NCBI RefSeq assembly: GCF_002109495.1
Contig: NZ_LVJN01000014.1
Location: forward strand, 62,001-126,000
Source: Magnetofaba australis IT-1
GTDB taxonomy: Bacteria > Pseudomonadota > Magnetococcia > Magnetococcales > Magnetococcaceae
Length of the DNA stretch: 64,000 nucleotides
Reading direction: 5' to 3'
Part shown: piece by piece, positions 36,907-44,814 of the stretch
Position numbering within the stretch: the stretch's first letter is position 1
Layout of the letters: every line of letters begins with the position of its first letter
Made by a program: the position numbers and the translations under genes
Notes under the pieces: generated by a model
The model's database searches: none
The model's input: only the letters and a program-made list of their open reading frames with translations
What the model was told of the DNA's origin: nothing

Positions 36907-37086
36907 ATCCAGAATCTTCTCACCCATGCCCTCTTCATTCCCCTTGTAAGCATAGGTGAGTTGGAAGTACCGGCGCTTGCACTCCGGGTTATCGCACCGA
37001 AACCTTAGCGTGCCGTTTGGGCGCTTGCCGTATTTGACGGTGTTTTCGCTGCCACAACTGGGGCAGGTGACGGGTATCATAGCCAT
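36829..37086 (-). pseudogene. Truncated IS1-type InsA
   Basis: The first about 60 residues match the InsA zinc-ribbon region: PVTCPSCGSENTVKYGKRPN, FRCDNPECKRRYFQLTYAYK and GMGEKILDM, with the CxxC pairs. After ILDM (about 36904) the frame enters the IS3 remnant and ends 25 residues later. The helix-turn-helix half of InsA and all of InsB are absent. Confidence 0.8.
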
Positions 37087-37386
37087 GAAATCTCTCCACG
37101 CTCCGTGTGGATGAACAGGTCTATAAAACTGTAGCTGATATATACAGACTCAACCAGGGTGCGAGACGACCCTTTCGTGAATTAGCAGAAACGCTCGGAA
37201 AATTCGCTATAATAAAATACGGAAAACGCAAAAAGCCCCAAATCCTAGGGGACTTGGGGCTTCTTGTTTACTTTGGTTGACCGAGTGCTACCAACCTCGA
37301 ACCATTCTCCATTTCACCCGCAACCAGTTTGAGTTTGCAAACCGTTGATATCGGTAGGCGAGTAAGCCGGAACGAAAACTCACTTC
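37087..37386. other. Non-coding stretch between the IS1 remnant and the Rpn-type gene
   Basis: No gene. It contains the hairpin annotated at 37231-37262. The part near 37087-37140 may be the outer end of the IS1 remnant. Confidence 0.45.
37231..37262 (-). terminator. Probable terminator of the Rpn-type gene
   Basis: The arms aagccccaa (37233-37241) and ttggggctt (37254-37262) form a 9-bp stem around a 12-base loop. On the minus strand it is followed by TTTTT-type sequence (ctttttgcg). It lies about 125 bp past the stop at 37387. Confidence 0.65.
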
Positions 37387-38343
37387 TCATTTAAAAACAG
37401 CATCTAACGATTCCGCATCAAATATAGTGTCCATCCAGTCCTCGATTTCGGGCAAGCTAGCTGCCGTGATCTTTGTCTCCACCCAGTCGGGCAGAGAGCC
37501 GAAACGGCGCTTCAAAAGCCGGGTCAACATGGCTGCGGCTTCCTCCTGACGCCCTTCCTGACGCCCTTCCTGACGCCCTTCCTGACGCCCTTTGGACATC
37601 ATCTCCTCGGCGAACACCGAAGCGTAGTGCTCCGCTTCGCCAGGAAACGCCTTTTCCGCGTATGTCTGAACATCAGCCATCGTCAGCCCCTTGTGCGTCT
37701 GAATCAGATATCTCAACACCAGCTTTGCAAACTCTGGATCACCCTGAACCCCCTCCCCGATCTCGGGAATGATCAGGATGCCGTCACCTTTTTGAAACGC
37801 ATACTTCATCGCCATCAAGGCGGCGCGTAAACGCCTATCCTGCGATAACTCCTCGTCCTGAATCCGGCCCAGGTCGGCCACCGCAAAGCTGAAATCCAGC
37901 AGATGCGGCAACAGCGATTCATCCGCTTCGATCAACGCCGAGAACTTCGGCGAAACACTCCACGTGCGCGCCCCGTGGTAGACGACCAGCGGAACAATGG
38001 GTGGCAGCTTCCCTGCCCTGTCTTTCTTCACCTGCTCCCAGATACGAACCAGATAGCGCAACAGTTGAAACGCAATCCATTCGTCAGGGTAGCTCTTGTG
38101 CTCAATGAGCGTGTAGATGAACGCCGCTTTCCCCGACAGCGTCTTCACCTTGAACAGCCGGTCCGTTAAATGCTCTCGGAACTCACCATCAATGAAACTG
38201 CCATCCACCAACTCTGGCGGCTCCGGGGATAGCAGATCCGTCACCTCTTTTGGCAGTCGCTCGCGCAGCAGAGTTCCCGCTTGCTCCGGAATGCTCAGCA
38301 GCGCCTTCAGAAACCGATCGTGGGGTTGCGCAATGTCCGTCAT
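37387..38343 (-). CDS. Rpn/YhgA-like PD-(D/E)XK nuclease
   Basis: A 318-aa protein of the recombination-promoting nuclease family. The N-terminus HDRFLKALLSIPEQAGTLLR, DGSFIDGEFREHLTDRLFKV and FIYTLIEHKSYPDEWIAFQL show the PD-(D/E)XK core (Asp of TDRLFKV, E-H-K of LIEHKS) and PIVPLVVYHG is the usual following strand. The C-terminus (LLKRRFGSLPDW, SLPEIEDWMD) resembles DUF4351. Between them is a four-fold GRQE repeat. E. coli Rpn proteins cut DNA and promote RecA-independent recombination; the exact role is unknown. The frame is intact. Confidence 0.82.
   Translation of the reverse strand: MTDIAQPHDRFLKALLSIPEQAGTLLRERLPKEVTDLLSPEPPELVDGSFIDGEFREHLTDRLFKVKTLSGKAAFIYTLIEHKSYPDEWIAFQLLRYLVRIWEQVKKDRAGKLPPIVPLVVYHGARTWSVSPKFSALIEADESLLPHLLDFSFAVADLGRIQDEELSQDRRLRAALMAMKYAFQKGDGILIIPEIGEGVQGDPEFAKLVLRYLIQTHKGLTMADVQTYAEKAFPGEAEHYASVFAEEMMSKGRQEGRQEGRQEGRQEEAAAMLTRLLKRRFGSLPDWVETKITAASLPEIEDWMDTIFDAESLDAVFK
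37545..37592. repeat. 12-bp tandem repeat in the Rpn-type gene
   Basis: Four exact copies of cctgacgccctt on the plus strand, coding GRQE on the minus strand. The unit is a multiple of three, so gain or loss would change the length of a charged linker between nuclease core and C-terminal domain without a frameshift. Confidence 0.95.
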
Positions 38344-38385
38344 GCACGCTCTGCTCTGATGTTAATGCTCCAAAGGATATTTACC

Positions 38386-39414
38386 ATGCTAACCACCCTA
38401 TCGGAACTCATCCGGTTCATCACGGGGTTCTTCAAATGCAGAACGGCACTCCAATTGGAGGTTCTGGCGCTGCGCCATCAACTCAATGTCCTTCAGCGCA
38501 AGAGCCCAAAGCGGCCAACGCTCAAAGTGTGGGATCGTCTGTTCTGGGTCTGGCTGATGAGGCTATGGCCTGCCTGGCGAAACGCCCTCGTGATCGTTAA
38601 GCCCTCCGCCGTCGTGAAGTGGCACAGGAAGGGCTTCAGACTATACTGGCGATGGAAGTCCCGGAAAAAGCGTCCTGGTCGTCCGCCTGTTCCAAAGGAG
38701 CTACGCGACTTGATCAGGCAAATGTCACGAGAGAACCCACTTTGGGGCACACCGCGCATACACGGCGAGTTGCTCATGCTTGGCTATGATGTGGGGCAAA
38801 CAACGGTGGGTAAGTACATGGTCAGGCCAGAGAAGCCTCCATCCCAAACTTGGAGGACCTTCCTGGAGAACCACTCCAATCAGATCGTCGCCATGGATTT
38901 CTTCACCGTGCCGACCATTTTCTTCAAGGTGCTGCACGTCCTGATTCTCATCGACCATGAGCGGCGGCGTATCATTCACTTCAACGTCACCACCAACCCG
39001 ACATCCGCCTGGGTCATTCAGCAGATCCGTGAAGCCTTCCCCTGGGATACAACTCCTCGATTTCTACTTCATGACCGTGATCAGCTCTTCATGGCTAGTC
39101 AATTTGCTTTCAAGCGTATGGGGATCGAGACAGTGATTACTGCTCCTGGAAGTCCTTGGCAAAATGCCATCGCTGAGCGAGTGATCGGTACACTTCGCAG
39201 GGATTGCTTCGACCATGTCATCGTGTTCAACGAAGCGCACCTGCGTCAGAAGCTTGGTGAGTACGTGGCCTACTATCACGGATCACGCACCCACTTGGGC
39301 TTGAGCAAGGACTGCCCAGTTCATCGCGATATTCAGCCCAAAGAGGCGGGGAGCGTCGTCGCATTTCCCGTGCTTGGCGGTCTGCATCACCGCTACGAAC
39401 GAGTCGCCGCCTAA
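38386..39414 (+). CDS. Stand-alone integrase-core transposase
   Basis: A 342-aa protein with N-terminal LEVLALRHQLNVLQR and WKSRKKRPGRPPVPKELRDL, then an rve integrase core: AMDFFTVPTIFF (first Asp), FLLHDRDQLFM (second Asp), SPWQNAIAERVIGTLRRDC (Glu). It ends GGLHHRYERVAA, as in a widespread group of environmental single-ORF transposases of uncertain IS class. Start at 38386 has AAAGGA 9 bp upstream. It is divergent from the Rpn-type gene. I did not find clear terminal repeats; 39415-39681 holds no gene. Confidence 0.82.
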   Translation: MLTTLSELIRFITGFFKCRTALQLEVLALRHQLNVLQRKSPKRPTLKVWDRLFWVWLMRLWPAWRNALVIVKPSAVVKWHRKGFRLYWRWKSRKKRPGRPPVPKELRDLIRQMSRENPLWGTPRIHGELLMLGYDVGQTTVGKYMVRPEKPPSQTWRTFLENHSNQIVAMDFFTVPTIFFKVLHVLILIDHERRRIIHFNVTTNPTSAWVIQQIREAFPWDTTPRFLLHDRDQLFMASQFAFKRMGIETVITAPGSPWQNAIAERVIGTLRRDCFDHVIVFNEAHLRQKLGEYVAYYHGSRTHLGLSKDCPVHRDIQPKEAGSVVAFPVLGGLHHRYERVAA

Positions 39415-39681
39415 CGTCGTCAGCCATCCTGTTCCTGAATGTCAAAGAGCGCTTCAAGCTGGGAGCGTTCCAATTACCCATGGGGCAAATCGGCTTTCTA
39501 CCATCCCCACACCAGACCCAGCTTGGTCCACATGGCCGATTGTCGGGGAATCCGACTGTTCAGTCCAGAGAAATCAGCCCTGCTGGAACCATTGGCAGAA
39601 CCGATTTGTGGCTGGATGGAATAAACGAGAGGCACAGGTCCCCCTCTGACTATTCGTGGACGCCGAATTCTGGACAAGCGC

Positions 39682-42111
39682 CTAATTCACAACCCGGCGC
39701 ACCTCCTCCAGCGTGGTGAATCCGGCGGCGGCCTTCTCCTCACCATCCTGCCGCAATGTCACCATCCCCATTTCCTGGGCTTTCAGGGACAAGACCCGGG
39801 CGTCTGCACGCTCATTGACCAACGCGCGCAGCGGATCGCTCATCAGCATCAACTCATAAATGCCCAGTCGTCCTTTATAGCCGGATTGGCCACACGCCTT
39901 GCACCCAACAGCCCGCCAGACGCCACTGTCATCCTGCTCACGACACGCTGGGCACAAGCGTCGCACCAGTCTTTGCGCCAACACCGCTTTCACGGCAGAG
40001 GCGACGAGATAGGGCTCGATGCCCATCTCAATCAGGCGCGTCATACTGGCCGGCGCGTCGTTGGTGTGCAGCGTGGAGAAGACCAAATGCCCCGTCAAAG
40101 CGGATTCGATGGCGATGTTGGCGGTCTCCTCATCGCGGATCTCCCCCACCATGATAATATCTGGATCAAGTCGCAAAATACTGCGCAGCGCGGTGGCAAA
40201 GGTCAAATTCACTTTGGGGTTCACCTGAATCTGCTTGATGCCAGCCAATTGATACTCAACTGGATCTTCTGTAGTGATAACCTTCACCTCCGGGGATTTG
40301 ACATGATTCAAGGTGGCGTACAATGACGTCGTTTTACCCGATCCGGTCGGCCCTGTGACCAGAATGACGCCGTTGGTATTGCCGATCGCCTCTCGCCACA
40401 GGGTCAAGGTCTGTTCACTAAAACCAATCTGCTCCAAGTCAATCTGAACATTGGACTTGTCCAGAATCCGCATCACCACCCCTTCGCCAAACACCGTCGG
40501 CACGGTGGCGACGCGAATGTCGAAACTCTTACCCTCCAGTCGCAATGAGATGGCCCCATCCTGCGGCGAACGTCTTTCGGCGATGTCCAGATTGGCCATG
40601 ATCTTGATTCGGCTGACGATGGCCCCCTGGAGTTTGCGTGGAAACGTCGAAACTGGGTGCAGAATGCCATCGGTGCGGAAACGCACCTCCAGATGCTCTT
40701 CATAGGGTTCGATATGGATGTCCGAGCTTTTATTGGCGATGGAATCGACAAAGAAGTTATTCACCAGCTTGATGATCGGCGCCGCCTGCGCCTGATCGAC
40801 AAGATCCTCAATCGTGTCCAACTCATCGTAATTGCCGATATCGCCTAGATCTGACAGGGAGCCAGACAGGCCAGTATCAGCCCCGTACCGGCTCTCAATC
40901 AATTTATTCAGGAATTCGGGCTCGGTTAAACGCAAAGCAACCCGTTGCCCGAGCAATGAGGTCAATTCGGTCAATACGCCGCCGAGAAATGGCGTAACCG
41001 ATAATGCCTCCACCCGATCGCCAACCCGATAGATTGGCAGGACTTGATGCGCCTGCGCATAATGGTGCGGCACATGGCGCAGCAACTCGGGGTCCATCAG
41101 AACATTGCTCGACGGAGCCAGGTAGTCCATTTCCAACACCTGCGCCACTTCCGCCAACGCCTCAACAATCGGTTTGCGCTCCTGCTTGATCAATTCCCAG
41201 TAACGTTGCAGATCTTCCGCGTGTGAGAAGGCGCTGACGATATTGCGTTGCCCTTTGGATGTATGGCTGTCGAAAGCCATCGCCTGATGCACCACCAAGC
41301 GCTCATCCACCTGCTTTTTCAAGCTGGCGTCAATAACCTCCAGATAGCTTCCGCTCAGCAAACGCCAAACCACTGTGGGCTGACTGGCGCGAGCGCCCGC
41401 ATTACGTGGCAGCCCATCCACCAGGGACATCTCGCCCACCACATCGCCGACGGACAATGACACAACGTGAAGATTGCCAGTGCTCTCCTTGATGATCTCC
41501 AGAGCGCCTTGATAGATCACAAAGGCGGATCCTCCAGCGTCATTTTCGTGAAAAAGATACTCGCCAGACTCCAGGGCCACCGTCTCCATGGTGGCGGCCA
41601 GTCGCTCCAGATCCAGCAACACCAACTCCTGGAGCAATTTGACATTGCTCAGGAATTTGATTTTATCCAGATATCGCCTTTGGAACTGCAACTGCTCAGC
41701 CAGCTGCGGCAAACGCGCGGCGAGTTCCGCGCTATGTTGTGGCGATAGGCGAAATATTGAAAGCTTCTCGGTCGCCTGAATGGAGAACGCCGCGTGCGCC
41801 TCAAACATCCCCTCTTCGCAGAAATAACCCCCCTCGCCAAACACCTGCATGACAAACGGATTGCGCGGATGCTCATCATTGACGGCGCGCGCGCGCCCTT
41901 GAGCAACCCAGGACAAGCCGGGAGACGCTTCTCCCTGACGGCATAAATAGTCTCCGGCATCCACCGTGAGAACCGTTAACCGTTCAACCAGCCAGTCGAC
42001 CCACTCATCTGTTAACAGCGCAGAAAACGCCGCTCCCCCACCGCCAAACAGAGCCTTGATCTGGGATGGCGCAGGACGCAGACCTGTTGAGAGCGCTTCA
42101 TCGCTTTGCAT
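39682..42111 (-). CDS. gspE: T2SS ATPase GspE fused to two cyclic-nucleotide-binding-like domains
   Basis: An 809-aa protein; typical GspE has about 500. Residues about 25-150 and 155-285 each look like a cNMP-binding (CAP-ED) domain. The second has a near-canonical phosphate cassette (GEMSLVDGLPRNAGARA) with its Glu and Arg; the first is degenerate. A GspE/MshE-type N domain is at about 320-430, and the motor follows: Walker A GPTGSGKTT (about 583), TTEDPVEYQ, Walker B MVGEIRDEETA, His box STLHTNDAPASM and a CPAC...CKAC zinc site (about 705-725). Start at 42111 has GGGAGGGG upstream. It is the last gene of the operon. Ligand control of secretion is inferred. Confidence 0.9.
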   Translation of the reverse strand: MQSDEALSTGLRPAPSQIKALFGGGGAAFSALLTDEWVDWLVERLTVLTVDAGDYLCRQGEASPGLSWVAQGRARAVNDEHPRNPFVMQVFGEGGYFCEEGMFEAHAAFSIQATEKLSIFRLSPQHSAELAARLPQLAEQLQFQRRYLDKIKFLSNVKLLQELVLLDLERLAATMETVALESGEYLFHENDAGGSAFVIYQGALEIIKESTGNLHVVSLSVGDVVGEMSLVDGLPRNAGARASQPTVVWRLLSGSYLEVIDASLKKQVDERLVVHQAMAFDSHTSKGQRNIVSAFSHAEDLQRYWELIKQERKPIVEALAEVAQVLEMDYLAPSSNVLMDPELLRHVPHHYAQAHQVLPIYRVGDRVEALSVTPFLGGVLTELTSLLGQRVALRLTEPEFLNKLIESRYGADTGLSGSLSDLGDIGNYDELDTIEDLVDQAQAAPIIKLVNNFFVDSIANKSSDIHIEPYEEHLEVRFRTDGILHPVSTFPRKLQGAIVSRIKIMANLDIAERRSPQDGAISLRLEGKSFDIRVATVPTVFGEGVVMRILDKSNVQIDLEQIGFSEQTLTLWREAIGNTNGVILVTGPTGSGKTTSLYATLNHVKSPEVKVITTEDPVEYQLAGIKQIQVNPKVNLTFATALRSILRLDPDIIMVGEIRDEETANIAIESALTGHLVFSTLHTNDAPASMTRLIEMGIEPYLVASAVKAVLAQRLVRRLCPACREQDDSGVWRAVGCKACGQSGYKGRLGIYELMLMSDPLRALVNERADARVLSLKAQEMGMVTLRQDGEEKAAAGFTTLEEVRRVVN

Positions 42112-42141
42112 CAGGCTCCCCTCCCGGGCATGCACGCGGGT

Positions 42142-43755
42142 TCATAACTCAAACTCCCCTGGTTCGGCATGAACCGCGCCCGCCTTAACCGCCTCAGGGT
42201 GTTTGCGCGACTCTCGATCCGAGGCGGCGTTCACATCTGCTTCCGTACGAATCACGGTCGGCGTAATCAGCAGCAACAACTCCCGCTTGGCGCCCACATC
42301 GCTTTGGGCGCCCAATGCTTTACCCAGTATCGGAATGTCTTTGAGAAAGGGCGCGCCGATGGAGCCGCGACTGAAATCGTCTCGGATCAATCCACTGATG
42401 ATCAGGGTCTGGGCGTCTTTCACAACGACGGTGGTCTTCACCTCGCGTTGCGAGGTGCTGAAAGAACGACCAGCGTCGATTTCCTGCAGTACGGAACTCA
42501 GCTTCATATTCAAATTCAATGTCACATCATGATTGTCGGCGATGGTGGGACGAATGGTCAGATCCAAGCCCACTTTTTGCCGCTCATAGGTCTCAATGGG
42601 ATTATTGTTGGCGTCGAGACGAAACTCCTTAAGCATGGGAATCTCCTCGCCCACCGACAAAGAGGCTTCCTGATTGTTGGAAGTCACCAAGTGTGGGCTG
42701 GAGAGGACGCGCGCGCGGGTATCGCTCTCCAGCATGTTGAGGATGACCGAATAGGCCCCGGCTTGAACGATCGAAGCATTAATGCCTGTCGAAGCGGTGG
42801 TGGAATTGCCGCCGGACTCCACCAGTGACAAGGTCGTATTGAAATCGTCCCCTTTGATCAAAGCCGCCCAGTTCAATCCCATGCGCGAGCTCTCATCGAG
42901 GGTCACCTCCACGATGCGCGCCTCCAAGAGAACTTGCAGCGTGCGCACATCCAGCGCATTGAGGGTCTTTTCCGCTTGCGTCTGCAATGCGGGAACCGCA
43001 GAGATGATCACCGTATTGGTGCGCTCATCGAATAGAACCTTAGGCGCTTTCTGATTTTGCTGAACATTCGAATCAGCCAGCAATTTTTCCAGCGTCGGCG
43101 CCACCTCCTTGACCGTCAGATAGTGCAAACGATAGTTCTGCGTCACGGGTTCATCGCCCGGCTTGTCGATGCGATAGATCAGACTCTTAAGCTTTTTGAC
43201 ATTGGCGGCGCTATCTGTAATCACAAGGAAATTAGCGGACTCATCGGCGGTGACGCTCCCTTCAGATGAGATCAAACGTCGAAAACTGTCCACCATAGCC
43301 CGGGCTTTGACATGCCGAGGCTGGATCACTTCCGTCACCAGACGGTCGCCCGCCTCTTTGGGACTGAACGCCGCCACTGAGCTTTTCATAGCAACTTGTT
43401 TTTTAATAACTTTATAGAAACCATCCACCTCGACCACAGCGTAGCCGCGCATATCCAAAATAGAAAACAGCAGTTTGATAGCGTTGGCGCGGGAAACCGG
43501 TTCGGGCGATAGTACGGTCACGCGGCCTTTGATATTCTCTTCTGGGACGAACGTCTTACCTATCAGCTTGGCGTAATACTCCAACACCGCCATCAACTCT
43601 GTATCACGAAAATTGATGAGGATTTTTTCTTCCTTGGAGATTTGCCGTCCTGACTTGTCGTTGGCCATCGCGACGGATATCGACAATCCGCTGCAACAGA
43701 GGGTAGCCGTCAGCGCAACCGCCAGGGCTGCGTTCTTTTTCAATCGTATTCTCAT
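42142..43755 (-). CDS. gspD: T2SS outer-membrane secretin GspD
   Basis: A 537-aa secretin with a signal peptide (NAALAVALTATLCCSGLSIS, cleaved near AMAN). N-domains: ILINFRDTELMAVLEYYAKL, RGYAVVEVDGFYKVIK, then VTADESANFLVITDSAANVK and the N3 region. The secretin domain shows EARIVEVTLDESSRMGLNWA, VGEEIPMLKEF, TTVVVKDAQTLIISGLIRDD and KDIPILGKALGAQS, ending in LLLLITPTVI. It is shorter than enterobacterial GspD and lacks an obvious S-domain. The ATG at 43755 is chosen over a TTG at 43770, with GAAGAG before it. It starts 24 bp after gspC. Confidence 0.93.
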   Translation of the reverse strand: MRIRLKKNAALAVALTATLCCSGLSISVAMANDKSGRQISKEEKILINFRDTELMAVLEYYAKLIGKTFVPEENIKGRVTVLSPEPVSRANAIKLLFSILDMRGYAVVEVDGFYKVIKKQVAMKSSVAAFSPKEAGDRLVTEVIQPRHVKARAMVDSFRRLISSEGSVTADESANFLVITDSAANVKKLKSLIYRIDKPGDEPVTQNYRLHYLTVKEVAPTLEKLLADSNVQQNQKAPKVLFDERTNTVIISAVPALQTQAEKTLNALDVRTLQVLLEARIVEVTLDESSRMGLNWAALIKGDDFNTTLSLVESGGNSTTASTGINASIVQAGAYSVILNMLESDTRARVLSSPHLVTSNNQEASLSVGEEIPMLKEFRLDANNNPIETYERQKVGLDLTIRPTIADNHDVTLNLNMKLSSVLQEIDAGRSFSTSQREVKTTVVVKDAQTLIISGLIRDDFSRGSIGAPFLKDIPILGKALGAQSDVGAKRELLLLITPTVIRTEADVNAASDRESRKHPEAVKAGAVHAEPGEFEL

Positions 43756-43779
43756 TGGCTCTTCTCTCAATTGGTCCGA

Positions 43780-44814
43780 CTACTCTGCGCCGCCAACAAG
43801 GGGCGTGGTCAACGTCATCTGCTCCCCATTGCGCAGGACGGACACGACCAGTTGATCCTGCTTACTCGCGCGCACCTGCCGCGTCGTACGCCACAGACTC
43901 ACAACCGGCTCTCCTCCGACCTTCACAATCAGATCGCCACTTTGAAACGGACTCTGCGCACGCTTGACCGACGTCACTTCAATGGCTTGGCCAGCAAGGC
44001 CCTGTTCACGCGCCTGCTGTCTGCTCAGCAAACGCCCAGCTATCCCGAGGCTTTTCGCAGACTGCTGGGAACGCTTGTAGCTGCGGACCCTCTCCTCCAA
44101 ACTAAGCGTTTGCCTCGGGTTCTCTTGCGCCATGGCGGAGTTGGGCAAAGCAACATCGCGCTTTGCCTGCAACGGGCTTACCCCCGCTTCGCTCCGCCCG
44201 GCAATCCACCCCCAATCTGATGCCATACGTTTGGCCATTTCCGCAGTTTCCAAACTGCCTCGCACCTTGGGCAGGCGCAACGTCTCCCTCTGCTCACCCA
44301 ATGCGACGATGACTCGGTCGGGAAGCACCTGCTCAACTTGGGCGTTGCGCAACGACTGCCCGGGAGTGACCACCAATGTTACGCCGCCTTGGCGGGAGTC
44401 TGAGATCAAAGCGTAGGAGATGCGCTCTCCCGGCATCGAGCCCAGCAAAGCAAGCCCCTGTATGTCGGGTTTAGGTGGCGGCGGGGGCGGCGGTGCGGAT
44501 TTGGTCTCAGTTTTGGTTGGCGCGACGACAACGGGCCGCAGGGTAATGTCTCGCAGTTGATGGCGATCAAACTCGAATGGCGAGGTACGCTGGGCGGAGA
44601 TCAATGCCGCAAATTGCGGCGCGCCATAGAAGGCGTCTGTGATCTCCCGTTGCGCGGCTGGAATCACATCGATCTTTTCAGTTGTCACAGGCTCCACGCC
44701 GAAGAGGAGCGCGATGCCGCCAGCAAGGGTCAGCACTGTCGCCGCCAAACACGCGCGCATCAGCGATTGAGCCTGTTTCATGCTTAGTGAGGACGCCTTT
44801 GCCCGCTTCATCAT
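43780..44814 (-). CDS. gspC: GspC-like inner-membrane protein with PDZ domain
   Basis: A 344-aa bitopic protein: cytoplasmic start, one membrane segment (ACLAATVLTLAGGIALLFGV, about 20-40), a Pro-rich spacer (PPPPPPPKPDIQG), a homology-region-like domain (GLALLGSMPGERISYALISD) and a C-terminal PDZ-like domain (SPFQSGDLIVKVGGEPVVSL). In T2SS GspC links the inner-membrane platform to the secretin. Start at 44814 overlaps the stop of the gspM-like gene (ATGA); the frame is open back to 44967 but that part is inside gspM. It lies directly before gspD, the usual order. Confidence 0.85.
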   Translation of the reverse strand: MMKRAKASSLSMKQAQSLMRACLAATVLTLAGGIALLFGVEPVTTEKIDVIPAAQREITDAFYGAPQFAALISAQRTSPFEFDRHQLRDITLRPVVVAPTKTETKSAPPPPPPPKPDIQGLALLGSMPGERISYALISDSRQGGVTLVVTPGQSLRNAQVEQVLPDRVIVALGEQRETLRLPKVRGSLETAEMAKRMASDWGWIAGRSEAGVSPLQAKRDVALPNSAMAQENPRQTLSLEERVRSYKRSQQSAKSLGIAGRLLSRQQAREQGLAGQAIEVTSVKRAQSPFQSGDLIVKVGGEPVVSLWRTTRQVRASKQDQLVVSVLRNGEQMTLTTPLVGGAE

